Assembly (NCBI GenBank): GCA_030063045.1
Contig: JAQSEB010000155.1
Span: 310,001-374,000 of the forward strand
Length of the DNA: 64,000 nucleotides
DNA from: Pratylenchus scribneri
Lineage: Eukaryota; Nematoda; Chromadorea; Rhabditida; Pratylenchidae
Direction: 5' to 3'
Shown here: positions 26,601 to 36,871 of the stretch, piece after piece
Numbering within the stretch: the first letter of the stretch is position 1
How the letters are laid out: each line of letters opens with the position of its first letter
Translations under genes and position numbers: made by a program
The notes under the pieces: generated by a model
What the model saw: only the letters and a program-made list of their open reading frames with translations
What the model was told of the DNA's origin: nothing
Databases searched by the model: none

Positions 26601-29600
26601 AAAATGCCAATGTAGAGGCCATTTTTATGGGTGGCCGTCGATTCCTTCCGCACAAGGGAATGATTGATGCGGAGGACAATCCAATGGAAAAGGGCATTGT
26701 ACAGGCATTTGGCCAGGGCATCACGGGTTTGGCATGCCTCCGCCAAACTGTAACGCGACACCACAACCTGTGCGTGGAGATTTTTTATTGTTTATTGGAT
26801 AGATCATAAAATTTTCCATTAAAAATTTTATTTTATAATACAAGAGATGAGAAAAAGTGACTACTATTTTCAATCAGAGATGGATCGATTTTTGATGATT
26901 AATTTCGTTTGGTTAATTTTTTGCACTAAAAATTTCATTTTCGAAAATTTTTGGAAATTCCGAAATTTCGGTTTGCCTTTTTCGAAAAATTTTTAGAACC
27001 TCCGATATTTCGATTTGCGATTTCCATCTCTTTTGAGACATCGGTTCCATCCCTGTTTCCAAATTTTACTTTAAGAGTCATATAATTTGCTACAATTCTG
27101 GTTTCTTAATTAAAATTAATTACATCATGCCGGAGCACTGTTCGCCGCATGCTCAATGCCTGTGTGAGTTGTTGGGCCTTGATTGAGAGAAGGCCGGCAA
27201 TCACGTCCACCAATTCCACATTCTCGATGTAGGCACTTTCATCACTATGATAACCGGGACGCTAAAAAGATTGGAGATAATTTTGTAAAATTACAAATAA
27301 AAAGAATTTGATCTAATAAATAATTGGAGATTGAAGAATAGAATTTGGCGAGAGTGATCTTATTAAAAACTGAACAGAATTTTAAATTTTTTTATAAAAT
27401 TCCTAATTATTAAGCAATTTATCCAAACCATTTATGAGAATAATCTATTCTTTATTTGTATAAATTTAAAGTTCAATCAAATTTATCAAGCAATTACAAA
27501 ATTTAAATACAAAAATGTCGCAAATTTACTCCACACCTATCATACAAATCAAATTTTTCCACTTAATCTTTACAAAAATCTTTTAAGCTTCTGGATTGCC
27601 CCGGAAGCAGTATCCAAAAATTCGACACAGTTTAACTGGCAAGAAAACCACGTACTCTATTTAATACGCAGGCTAAAAAGCAAATTTTATACAATTTAAT
27701 TGAAATTTATTGAATGAAATGCGGCAAATTGCAGATGCGTTGGAATGGTCCCAAAAGGCCCACATTTCGTGCATCTTGCATTCTTTAATCAAATGAAGAG
27801 AATAGTGCCTCCCTCTTCCTTTTTGGTCATGTGCCCTCCTCTCCCTATTGGAACATTCATTTCCTCTCATCGCCTTCCCTTGTTCCCTTGCTGCAGACAC
27901 CGCATCAAATTGTGTCGCCTTCCCACTGCTGCGATCTGCTTCCCATAAACAAAAGACAGGGAGAGGAGTGTTTCAATGGAGAGAGGAGAGCGCATACAAT
28001 CAAAGAAGAGGATAGAGACTAACTTAAAAAAAGCATTTGATTAAAATATGCAAGATGCATGAAATGGGTACCCTTTTGTGTCCCTTCCAACGCATCTGCA
28101 ATTTGTTTAGATCTTATACATATAAGCACATTTTCGAAATGAGGGGCAGAAAATTGATTCTCGGATTCATTAATGCAGTTTTTTTTGTTAACAATCAAAA
28201 TTTTTTTACCGTTAAATATTTGTGAATTAAATTGTATCGGTTTTCTGCCTAATAGCTATTTTTCTTGGTCATGAATATTAGTCATTCGTATCAATCAATA
28301 TCAGGGATTAGGATTGTGTAATATATCGTATTAATTATAAAATTTTCTAATTTATTACTCTTAATATTCGCTTGAAAATTTTGATTGAATATGGAAAATT
28401 ATTTACAAACATTCTTATGGCCTTATATAAAAATACCACAAAATGTGAAATATATAAACTATAAAGTCAACTGCTGATCCGTAGCAAAAATCTTAATATG
28501 CCAATTGCCAATATAGGATAGCAATAATTTTTCATAGAAATTGCCTTTTTAATATTAATTTATTTTCCAAATATTCATTTCAAAATGCCAATGCCTGCCA
28601 CTATGATACCCACCATTTTCATGTATCCAATGTTGCCCAACAAAAGGACGGCCGAAATCATTCCGAAGATTTTTTGTTGTGATTGAAGTGAAAAGCCCAC
28701 TGCGCACATTGAATGCTTCAGCCGCTCAAATTCATGCTTCTCATTTTGGGCCTCACAGGCAAATAAATTATTTTGATTGAGGTAATTGTATGCTTTTGGC
28801 TCCAATAGGAAATGGGCTTTTCGTTCGTTGTCGCCAGCTCCTTCCAGCAAATAATAGAAGACGTGATAATTTCTTAATGTAAGGATGTGATTTTGTAAAA
28901 GAAGTTAAAAAAAATTTACTGATCTTTTTGTAATTTTAGAACATTGTTCTAAATGATTTATATTTTAAAAGTAGAGTATATCCTAGTCTTTTTAGACTAG
29001 CTCGGTTTAAAATCCGGTTTTCGATGTCTCTCTTCGGTTTTGGTTTCTTTTATTTTCGGTTTTTTGAGCAAAAATTCCCAATTTCGCTTTGGAAATTTCA
29101 TCGATTTTTCTTAAACCGAAACCGATTCTGTCCTACTCTATTTAAATGGAATAAATTTTTTTCATTTATTATAAAAATTTTGATGAAGTTGAAATGAATC
29201 AATACTAGAATGGCCGTCTATATATGATATTTATATTTTTTCATTTTCAAATTTCAAGTCAAATTATATATAATTCATTCCGTTCAAAATATATATGGGG
29301 TTATTGTCCCCAACAGCAAGGACGGGATCGATGTCTCAAAAAAAATTGAAAATCGCAAATAAAAATTTCGAAGCGTACTAAAATTTTCAAAAATTTTTCA
29401 AAAAACGTAAATCGTAATTACTTAGGTTCAAATTAAAATCGCAAATCGAAATTTCGTGGGATCCTAAAATTTTCAAAATTCTTAAATCAGAATATCTTAG
29501 ATTTAAAATTTTTTCGAAAATCATAAATCGAAATTTCCGAGGGTCCTAAAATTTTTGAAAATCGCAAATGGAAACATCGGCCCAAAAATGACCGAAATTT

Positions 29601-32139
29601 CGGTACGGAAATAATCGAAAATCAATCCCATCCTCGCTGGTCCCCATTTCCAAATATTTTTACCTTTCGCCAATGGCCTGCGAAATGATCCTGGACTTTT
29701 CCAGCAAATAAATTTCCACATTCGCCCCGCAAACCATTCCATTTTCACGGTAATTCACTTTAATGAATTTGCCAAATCGACTGCTGTTGTTGTTTTGGAC
29801 GGTGAGAGCATTGCCGAATGCTTCCAAAACTGGACCAGCCGAAAGAATTTGTTGCTCAATTGTATGCCCCTGGGTGCCCTTTTGGCTGAGTGTGGTCAAA
29901 TGATGGAGCAGAAAATTGGTGGATTCTGTTTTGCCACTGCCCGATTCACCGGAAATGACCACAACCTTTTGAATGTGAAATTTGAATATTTCCTTTGAAT
30001 TCATTAAACAATTTTGATTAATTTTAATAATTAATTGCCAGAAAAATGGTCTATTATTAAATTAATATTAAATTTGTTTGTTTAATTGTAAATTAAATTT
30101 TATTCATTTTTTTATGTTCAATTTGGTACATTTTTATGCTTTTTGACTACAAAATATATATTCCTAATTAATAAAATTTATTCATTATTATCATTGGTCA
30201 ATAATCGAATAAAAATTAAATTTTTAATTAATTATACAAAAAAATTATACAAGCTATAACTAATATAGGCTTTAAAAAAAGACTGATTTGACCATAAAAA
30301 TGGCCAAAATTTTAATAATTTTCATTCATTTATCCTTTATCTGGCTATAAAAGGTACCGTATTCTCTCATAAGTATAATTTTTTTTACCTTTCCATAGTT
30401 TGGGGGAGAGTTATTAGAGAGTTGGAATTAAAAAATATTTACGCTATGCATTTTTGACCAAATTTTTCATAATGTTCCATTCTTTTAAGATTTAACCACT
30501 TTTAAACTCACTTGATTCTCCTTTTGCCTAATCAAATTATGATAGGTCACATCGGCAATTGCAAATACTATAAAAATGGAAATAAAAATGGAATTCCCCA
30601 ATTCAAAAATAAATACCATGCGGCGGGAGGGCACCCAACCTTCGACTTTGGCAATATAGACGAGAATATTTTGGATTATAAATTGGGAAAAAGCTAAATG
30701 GATTCACGGCAACCAGAATTGGCCCAATATATGTGTAAATTTTGCCTGCAAAAATATATCAAAAATGACATTTAAATTCATTTGGTGCCCAACCATTGTT
30801 GAATCTGTCCCTCAAATTGTCCAAAAGTGTTTGTTCAGTCAATTCCGGCAAAACGCAAAGATCCGCATATTCTCGATCCTTAAAAGGGTAATAGTTGTAT
30901 GCCTAAATAATGCCTAAATTAACCTGCGGCTGTGCCAAAAATTTGGCCAAAAATGTGTCAATAGTGGAGGCGGTGGCCAAAACGACGGCGGATTGATCCG
31001 TCGATTGCCGCTTTTTACTCTTCAATACAAATCTATTTCGGGGTAATGATGGATCATTGTCCTCTGGGTCTACTGCTGGGCCTCGAGGCCATAAAGTTTG
31101 CACAATGACTGGATATTCGGTGCCATCTAATATAAAAAAATGGAATATTCCAATAGGAGAATGCCGCTCCCCTTTTTGCTAGGGACAGACCAATTTCGGG
31201 CAGTTAATAATAATTTAAAGACTGAACCAATTTTGATGATTTTATTAATAAATTGAATGGTAAAGTTTTGTCTATTTAATGATATTGAATTTATTAAAAT
31301 AGGTTCAAAATTTAATGAAGCTATGCCCTTAAAACTTTTAAAATTTACTTTGTTAGAAACAGTCCAATTTTGTACCGTTTATAACTAATCAATAATTAAC
31401 CAATTTTGATGCTTATAGCAAATAAATTAAAGTGCTGTCTCTTGGCTATCGATTGATATTAAATTTATTAAGATATGTTAAGAATTCTTAGATTTATGTC
31501 CAAAAAACTTTTATGATGTCATTTACTATGAATTCGCAAATTTATCGATTGTTTTTTTGGCATAACTTCATCAATTCTGAACTAATTTAAGTAAAATTAA
31601 TATCATTAGATAGCCAAAAGTCTTCTCTTTAATTTGATACTAAAATCAACAAAATTTATTCAATCCATGATAAGTTATTATAAACAGCGCCAAATTGGTC
31701 TGGTCTCTGGTGGCAAGTTTGGGGTTGGTCTTTTGCAACTTACCCATTTTCCTCTCTTTATATGTTCTCCCATCCAATGTTCCCATTGTGTCGTACAACT
31801 CAAAATCTTCTTTCGAAGAATTCGCAAAATTCTCATCATTTCCTCCCATTCTCCTTTCCAATATTTTGTCAATTAATTCCTCTGCCGTTGATCTTTTATG
31901 AAAATCAATGGAAATTCGATGATCCTCAGAATCCGGTGGATTGAATGAGAACAAAAATACTGAAAATTGAATTAATTTATTAAATAAATTAATTATTTTA
32001 TTCAACCTTTTAGCACATATAAATGGGAATCATCAACGGACGGCGCTGTGGCCATGGTCATTGCCCTTCGGGGGAAAAGACCAGGGAGGGATGAACCGGG
32101 AGGCAAAGGGAAAAGACCCGATTGTGAATCCAAACTCAT
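14638..32139 (-). CDS. hum-7: Unconventional myosin, class IX, with RhoGAP (HUM-7-like)
   Basis: Thirty-four exons joined in frame give 2,040 aa. Exon coordinates, 5' to 3': 32139-32007, 31959-31744, 31126-30924, 30902-30794, 30745-30617, 30567-30512, 29965-29664, 28872-28614, 27261-27124, 26767-26402, 25573-25198, 24548-24328, 24281-24132, 23547-23437, 22892-22617, 22096-21927, 21882-21592, 21501-21372, 20474-20373, 20322-20144, 19966-19833, 19786-19639, 18941-18827, 18767-18724, 18676-18532, 18422-18195, 17785-17717, 17463-17443, 17393-17295, 17247-17064, 17010-16882, 16655-16501, 15956-15786, 15201-14638. Residues 40-180 form a Ras-associating domain (ends VQTLWP). The motor has P-loop [10 protein letters not shown] (288-297), switch [11 protein letters not shown] (340-349), switch II DIFGFE (about 572) and a long Ser/Arg-rich loop 2 (about 763-836), a class IX hallmark. 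IQ motifs follow (about 1000-1070), then C1 domains near 1318-1366 and 1580-1640, and RhoGAP 1641-1796 with arginine finger in GIYRKSG (Arg about 1682). Class IX myosins are actin motors that inactivate Rho. Four introns near the 3' end use GC donors. Confidence 0.93.
15240..15490. repeat. Dispersed repeat F7 (two adjacent partial copies)
   Basis: Lies in the last myosin intron, with 'GTGGTCGGTTTCG' twice and GAAACCGAAATTTT / AAAACCGG blocks. It is in inverted orientation relative to the copies further right. Confidence 0.5.
16219..16335. repeat. Tandem duplicate of an exon edge inside an intron
   Basis: Repeats the exon 33 acceptor region (about 15945-16070), including 'GGAGCAAAAATGACCTT'. 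This places a second copy of the first exon bases and an AAGG acceptor-like site in the intron. The copy is diverged and has no downstream coding frame. Confidence 0.5.
19130..19500. repeat. Minisatellite A1 in myosin intron
   Basis: About 13 copies of a 25-30 bp unit, 'CGAAAACACATTTTTCTTAG' followed by TTAAT or TTATTAGTTAAT. Read on the myosin coding strand the unit is AAGAAAAATGTGTTTTCG, identical to the array at 40786-41495. Confidence 0.9.
20589..20938 (+). CDS. Small protein gene nested in a myosin intron
   Basis: On the strand opposite the myosin, within its intron 20475-21371. Three exons, 20589-20689, 20737-20877 and 20926-20938, joined by two GT-AG introns (47 and 48 nt), give 84 aa. 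The protein starts [14 protein letters not shown], continues through [18 protein letters not shown] and [20 protein letters not shown], and ends QRVIRENP. It is hydrophilic, helical-looking and basic toward the C-terminus, with no signal peptide or TM segment. AATAAA hexamers follow about 55 bases after the stop. I do not recognise the family. Exon GC content and in-phase splice sites argue for a real gene rather than chance. Confidence 0.65.
22310..22490. mobile_element. Diverged F1 foldback copy in myosin intron
   Basis: Contains 'TTTAGCCAATTTTAATTTAG' and its partial mirror 'ATGGTTTGATCAAAATTAAA', with 'GGTTTAAACCGTTTAATACC' at the centre, as in the F1 copies at 36331, 51538 and 55335. Confidence 0.4.
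22935..23290. mobile_element. Foldback element, family F2b, in myosin intron
   Basis: The left arm ('AACTGGGCGCCATCG', 'TCAAATTAAAGAGCGCACTG', 'CTATCGATTGA') is mirrored by the right arm ('TCAATCGATAGCCAGCAGTG', 'AGCTCTTTAATTTGA', ending GTCCAGTTGAAC). A close copy is at 32405-32775. Confidence 0.65.
23840..24015. repeat. Dispersed repeat F7 copy
   Basis: Begins AGTAGAGTTGGTC and ends CGAAACGATATGTCTTACTC, with AAACCCGTTTT and GGGCAAAATTTTCC-type blocks between. The ends form a short AGTA(A/G)G inverted pair. Confidence 0.55.
24697..25050. mobile_element. Foldback element F2 copy in myosin intron
   Basis: Left 'GCATTTACAATAATTTATCA' against right 'TGATGAGTTATTTTAAAAAT', with TCAAATTAAAG and its mirror CTTTAATCTGATATTAAA inside. 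Confidence 0.45.
25055..25185. repeat. Dispersed repeat F7 copy
   Basis: TTTTAAAACCCGGTTTTC, TCCTATTTTCAGTTTTAAAG and GAAACCAAAACCGGC blocks, ending 13 bases before the exon 11 donor of the myosin. Confidence 0.5.
26205..26372. repeat. Dispersed repeat F7 copy
   Basis: Starts with the GTTGAGGGTCGGC region and ends AAGCCGAAACCGACC. It abuts the exon 10 donor of the myosin within 30 bases. Confidence 0.5.
26875..27055. mobile_element. hAT-like MITE in myosin intron
   Basis: Terminal inverted repeats CAGAGATGGATCGAT (left) and ATCGGTTCCATCCCTG (right). The candidate 8-bp flanks, TTTTCAAT and TTTCCAAA, are only weakly alike, so the target duplication is uncertain. The ends match the element at 46925-47076. 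Confidence 0.5.
27705..28130. mobile_element. Long foldback element in myosin intron
   Basis: The left arm 'GCAAATTGCAGATGCGTTGG' is mirrored by 'CCAACGCATCTGCAATTTG' on the right. A second inner pair surrounds TGCATCTTGCAT / ATGCAAGATGCATGAAATG. The centre is rich in CCTCTCC/GGAGAGG. No coding content. Confidence 0.65.
28970..29145. repeat. Dispersed repeat F7 copy
   Basis: Best-delimited copy: starts AGTAGAGTATATCC, has GGTTTAAAATCCGGTTTTCG, and ends AAACCGAAACCGATTC then TGTCCTACTCTA. Confidence 0.6.
29314..29639. mobile_element. hAT-like MITE, 326 bp, with 8-bp target duplication
   Basis: The left end CAGCAAGGACGGGATCGAT mirrors the right end ATCAATCCCATCCTCGCTG. The flanks GTCCCCAA and GTCCCCAT match at 7 of 8 bases, as expected for a hAT target duplication. 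The interior is made of repeated AAATTTCG-type stretches. It ends 25 bases from the donor of the myosin P-loop exon. Confidence 0.75.
31175..31715. mobile_element. Composite F2 foldback region in myosin intron
   Basis: Two overlapping F2-like units. 'CAGTTAATAATAATTTAAAG' at the left and 'GATAAGTTATTATAAACAGCG' at the right form the outer ends. An inner unit lies near 31370-31470. The right end reaches within 30 bases of the exon 2 donor. Confidence 0.45.
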
Positions 32140-32404
32140 TCTAAAGTAACCTGGAAAAAAAGTTTGAGTTTAGGTGGGGTTAATGACGTCAAAAATGAAA
32201 AAAAATGATGATGACATCAAATAGAGAAAGGAAAATGCATAGAATTTTGTGTGATGGAACGAAATGTGATAATGCGATGAACAATGATGATTATGATCCT
32301 GCTGGTGACAACAGTTTCTGACTCTGGTTGATCTGTTGAATCAAAATGGATGGAAGAGGCGAAAAACCGGTCGATTTAGTTGCAAATAGTTGGCAAACAA
32401 ACAC

Positions 32405-32775
32405 ATATAACTGGATGAAGTCTCAACTGTGCGCCGTCGCTTATAGCTCATTAAGGATGAAACCAATATTGATAATTTTGGTATCAAATTAAAGAGCTCA
32501 CTGCCTGCTATCGATTGATATATGATTTATTTGGATTGGTTAAGATTTGGTGGAATTGTGTTCAAAAAACGATGAAAAATTTGCAAATTTTTAATAATAG
32601 TCTATTTAAATGTTTTTTTTAAGTACAACTCTGCTAAATCTGAACCAAACCAAATAATTTTTATATTAATCGATAGCCAAAAGTGCGCTTTTTAATTTGA
32701 TACCAAAATCGTCTAAATGGGTTTCATCCTTAATGAGCTACAAGCGCCGTCGTCTAGTTGAGACATCGCCTAGCA
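32405..32775. mobile_element. Foldback element, family F2b
   Basis: The left arm has 'GTCTCAACTGTGCGCCGTCG' and 'CTCATTAAGGATGAAACC'; the right arm has 'GGGTTTCATCCTTAATGAG' and 'GCGCCGTCGTCTAGTTGAGA'. It is a near relative of 22935-23290. Confidence 0.7.
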
Positions 32776-33198
32776 GATTGGCAAACAAACAAACACACAC
32801 ACACATACGCCACCGATCACAATGTCCCCCGAAGGTGGGATAAGGACAAAAACTTTTTGGGCCAAGAAAAAGTCAAAAGAGAATGAGAAGCAAGGAAGAA
32901 GGATCGATTCCTATGACTTCCTCCCTCACTCCCTCCAGCCGCCGAGAGCCGTCGAAAGCCGTGTGGATCGATTTACCCAGTGGATTTTGGCAGAGATTTT
33001 AGCTGCCGGCTGCCTTCACTGCTGATTTTAGGAGAATGTTTGTCTCTGACTCAATTGGCCGCCAGTTTTTTAACGTTGATGAAGCCAATAGAGGGAATTG
33101 GCCCCAAAAAAGAGGGAAATGCTTTTCGTATTGGCCATCTGTTCCTCCCCAATTTTCCCCGCATTCCCCTCCTCAAATTCATTGTTATTTTCTTTTTG

Positions 33199-33562
33199 CC
33201 CTTTGACTTGAAAAAGGCCACAAAAAGCAGTGGCAAATGCCCTTCAATCGACGGTGGGTGTCATTCGAAATGAGGGAGGTTTTATCAAGAAAACATGTCT
33301 CCCAATTCGAGTGGATGATCCAATTCCAATTCATCACAATCAATCCTCCGGAATCTGGATGGATGGATGGCAAAATATTGTTGGTTTCACTTATTTTCGT
33401 TAACCCAATTTTCCCTCCTTCAAAATTGTTCCATGTTCGATTCAAATTTCAAACCAATACCTCCTCCAAGAAGAAAATAAATTATTTTTGGATAGAAGAA
33501 AGAAATGATGGCAAATAATGAAGGAATATGGAAGAATGAATAAAGAGAAATTGTGACTAATA

Positions 33563-33593
<31 letters not shown>

Positions 33594-33930
33594 GTTTTCC
33601 CTTTGACTTGAAAGGCCATAATAAGCAGTGGCAAATGCCCTTCAATCGACGGTGGGTGTCATTCGAAATGAGGGGGTTTTATCAGGAAAACATGTCCTTC
33701 GAATGGAGTGGATGATCCAATTCCAATTCATCACAATCAACCCTCCGGATGGATGGATGGCAAAATATTGGTTTCACTTCTTTCCCTTAAATCCAATTTT
33801 TCCTTCAAAAATGTTCCATGTTCAAGAAAATATATTATTTTTGGATCCAACAACAGAAAGGTATGATAGCAAAAAATTGGGTGGAAAAATGGAAGAATGA
33901 AGATAGAAAAGTGTGACTAATAATATTTTC
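33199..33930. repeat. Tandem duplication, 400-bp period
   Basis: The two copies start 400 bases apart with 'CCCTTTGACTTGAAA' (33199 and 33599) and share 'GGTGGGTGTCATTCGAAATG' and 'CCAATTCATCACAATCAA'. Copy one ends in an (AAT)n run at about 33560-33592. Small indels distinguish the copies. Confidence 0.85.
33560..33592. repeat. (AAT)n microsatellite
   Basis: About ten AAT/TAA triplets at the junction of the two duplicated copies. Confidence 0.9.
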
Positions 33931-34207
33931 TGCATTCCATTCAATGAAGCAAGCATTTTAGTGGCCAAAGAATTTTTATTGATTTGTGGCTCATTTTAAA
34001 AGCTTAATTTGTGCATTTTTTGAAGTTTGAACTTTTTGAATGCGAATTTGATATGTTTTTTCAATATATAAGAATGCAATTTAATCTATGGAATGTGAAT
34101 GGGAATTGGACAAAAATAGCCTCAATTTATGCTGCAAAAAGGTCGACATTTTTTGAGAGAAATTTGCTATTTTTTCTAATATTTTTGAGGCTTCATGAGG
34201 TCATTTC

Positions 34208-35138
34208 GGTGCACACGCGTTAGATAAAAAAATGATAAAAGTGCCAATTGTTGCGTTAGATAAAAAAGTGCCAATTTGTCGCGTTAGATAAAAAAAGTGC
34301 CAATTTGTTGCGTTAGATAAAAAAGTGCCAAATTTTTGTTTAAAGGTATAAATGGGTCAAAAGGGGGTGCGCGTGATATAGACGGATATAGGAGGATTAA
34401 AGTGGATAATGAGGGGATTAAGCCGGATTAAGTCTCATCTTAGAGGTTTAAGGTTAGGGTTAAGGGCGGCATTTGATCTAGGGGCTAAGTATTTAGGGTT
34501 TGGAACACGCGGAATATAACCAGATATATAGGGATTAAGATGGATATTGGAGGATTAAGCCGGATGAGCCTAGTTAGGAGCTAGGGATTAGGATTAGGAA
34601 TTCGGAGCATAGGAATTTCGCGAAGCCGGAGCAAAACAGCTTAAACCAGGACTCGAGCCCATCTTTTTCAGGGCTTAATCCCCTTATCCACCTTAATCCC
34701 CTATATCCGACCTAATCCCATGAACTCTCTTAGCCTCTATTACTTCCCCTTCCTTACAGTGATCCACCGGACACTTTCCCATCGATATCTAGGCATAATT
34801 TGGCTTAATCGCCCTATATCCACTTTAATCCCACTATATCCGGCTTAATCTCGCGCACTCTCTAAGCTTCAGGCTAATTTCTTTACCTACTTTAATCCAT
34901 CAGAAATCACCCATTCATTTCAGGCATTAATCCCTCTTAATCCGACCATATCCACCTTAATCCCCATATATCCGGATATATCCCGCGCACCCCCTTTTGG
35001 CCCATTTTTACCTTTAAACAAAAATTTGGCACTTTTTTTATCTAACGCGACAAATTGGCACTTTTTTATCTAACGCGACAAATTGGCACTTTTTTATCTA
35101 ACGCAACAATTGGCACTATTTATCTAACGCACACCCGC
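34208..35138. mobile_element. 931-bp TIR element with subterminal repeats and 9-bp target duplication
   Basis: Flanked on both sides by GGTCATTTC (34199-34207 and 35139-35147). Each end carries four head-to-tail copies of 'GCGTTAGATAAAAAAGTGCC' or a variant, and the two arrays are in inverted orientation. The inverted homology continues inward through 'TTTAAAGGTA', 'AAAAGGGGGTGCGCG' and their mirrors. The centre is a patchwork of GGATTAAG/CTTAATCC motifs with no open frame. A 9-bp duplication and long, repeat-rich TIRs fit a Mutator-like (MULE-type) non-autonomous element; that class is inference. Confidence 0.8.
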
Positions 35139-36330
35139 GGTCATTTCAACGAAGATTATTGGCAGAACAACAAAATGAATGAATCCTAAAAAGTATAAAA
35201 GTAAAAGGAACTTTGCAATAATATTATAAAATGGTGCTTTTTTCCTTGATTGGTATTGGTAATAATAAAATTGACGTGAAATTCTAAAAAAGTTGAATTT
35301 AATTTAATATTCTAAACTTCAGATATATTCGAAACTAATTTTGCCTTATCAATGAGAAATAAATGCTATTTAATTTATTCAATTATAGCGGTGAATTCGT
35401 GGTCAATAAATTAAGGAACCATTTGGACACAAATTTTTCTCTGATTTTGCTAAAATCTTTTTTTATTTGTCATAATTTGACATTTACATTTTAATTCGAT
35501 TCAATTTTGATGAAAATTAACCAAAATCCCAAATTAGAATCTGCTTAAAATTTTTATTCCTCTTTTTTTAATGTACAAAAACATCTGGCCAAAAATAAAT
35601 AATTACGTATAATTGCGTCATTTCAAGCTACTAAATTAATTCCCTTAATTCAATTTTCCATCCAATTTATTTTTCCCCTCCAACCAACGAATATTGCCGG
35701 AATGCTCAAAAATGTGGCCATTGTGGGAAATTGTACACATTTGAAGAAGCCGGAACGGCCAATTAGTGTACCTTTCCCACTATGAATTTGTGTCCAATGT
35801 TTGGTTTCTTAGCCTAACCCAACGTTTCCTTGACTCCCGGCTGGCACAAATGAATAAATGAATGGCTTTATTAAGCGCCCATTTTTGTGAAGGCCCACAA
35901 ATAACAATTAAGCGTCAATTTCCTTCGCATTCCCTTCAATACATATTGCGCGGGAAATCGACCGGCTAGGCCCATTGCCTCCATTTTTTTCATCTTTGAT
36001 TACCACCAAATGTGTGGATTTCCATGGAATAAATGTCGGCTTCCTTTTCTAATTTCCATAATCTTAAGCCCAATAATTTCACAGAAAATTATCACCTTTT
36101 TGTATAAAATTAGCTCTGTTGATATTTTCATTTAGAGGCTGCCAAATTAGTACTTTCTTCTCCAAAATTGCCCCTCCACCATCAAATCCATTACGCCGAT
36201 TGGCTCATCGAACAAAGTGCCTATTCCAAAGAGAAAGGTCCATTATTTAATATTTCCTTCCAAATTAAAAAAAAAAACACATTTTGGAAGAATAAATTTG
36301 TGCCATTTCAAGTTTAAAAACGTAATTAAG

Positions 36331-36630
36331 AATGGCGAAAAGGTTTAGCGGCTTAATAGTTTGACCTAGGCCCCCAAACCCTATACTCAATCGATAGATC
36401 TCTTTGAGATGCATAATTTGATAATTAACGGTTTAAGGTTTAACCAATTTTAAATTAGTTTTGAACCAAAAATCATGGAATGGTTTATGCAGTTTAAAAC
36501 GCTCTTAATTTTTTTTTATCAAACTATGACAAAAAAAATTCGACGCATCTAGATTAGTTCTTCTATCTATTGGATATAAGGTTTCTGGATATACGATAAA
36601 TCATTAAACCGCTACAACCTTTTTGCCATT
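36331..36630. mobile_element. Foldback element, family F1
   Basis: Left 'AATGGCGAAAAGGTTTAGCG' against right 'AAACCGCTACAACCTTTTTG' then CCATTTT. Inside are TTTAACCAATTTTAAATTAG and GATCTCTTTGAGATGCAT. Confidence 0.65.
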
Positions 36631-36871
36631 TTTCAATGCTTTCTTACCAAATTAAATAGTAATAAATACCATCCATTAAAAATTGTTATTAACTCATAAA
36701 AAATTTCGATTAAATTCTATGATCAAAAAGCTAATAAATTGGTTAATAATTCTCTAATACTTATTATAATATGATTTAAATTATAATATTAAATTAAATT
36801 TTAATTCTCCACTGTCCCAAAATTATATAATATTAAATGAATAAATTTCCATTTTCGTATATTATTATAGT

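Larger units (their letters stand above)
32140..36871. other. Divergent intergenic region (myosin 5' / four-TM gene 5')
   Basis: This 4.7-kb spacer separates two divergently transcribed genes, so both promoters should lie in it. I cannot point to a core promoter. It contains an F2b foldback element (32405-32775), a 400-bp tandem duplication (33199-33930), a 931-bp TIR element (34208-35138) and an F1 element (36331-36630). Open frames in the duplication have no splice context or recognisable domain. Confidence 0.6.
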
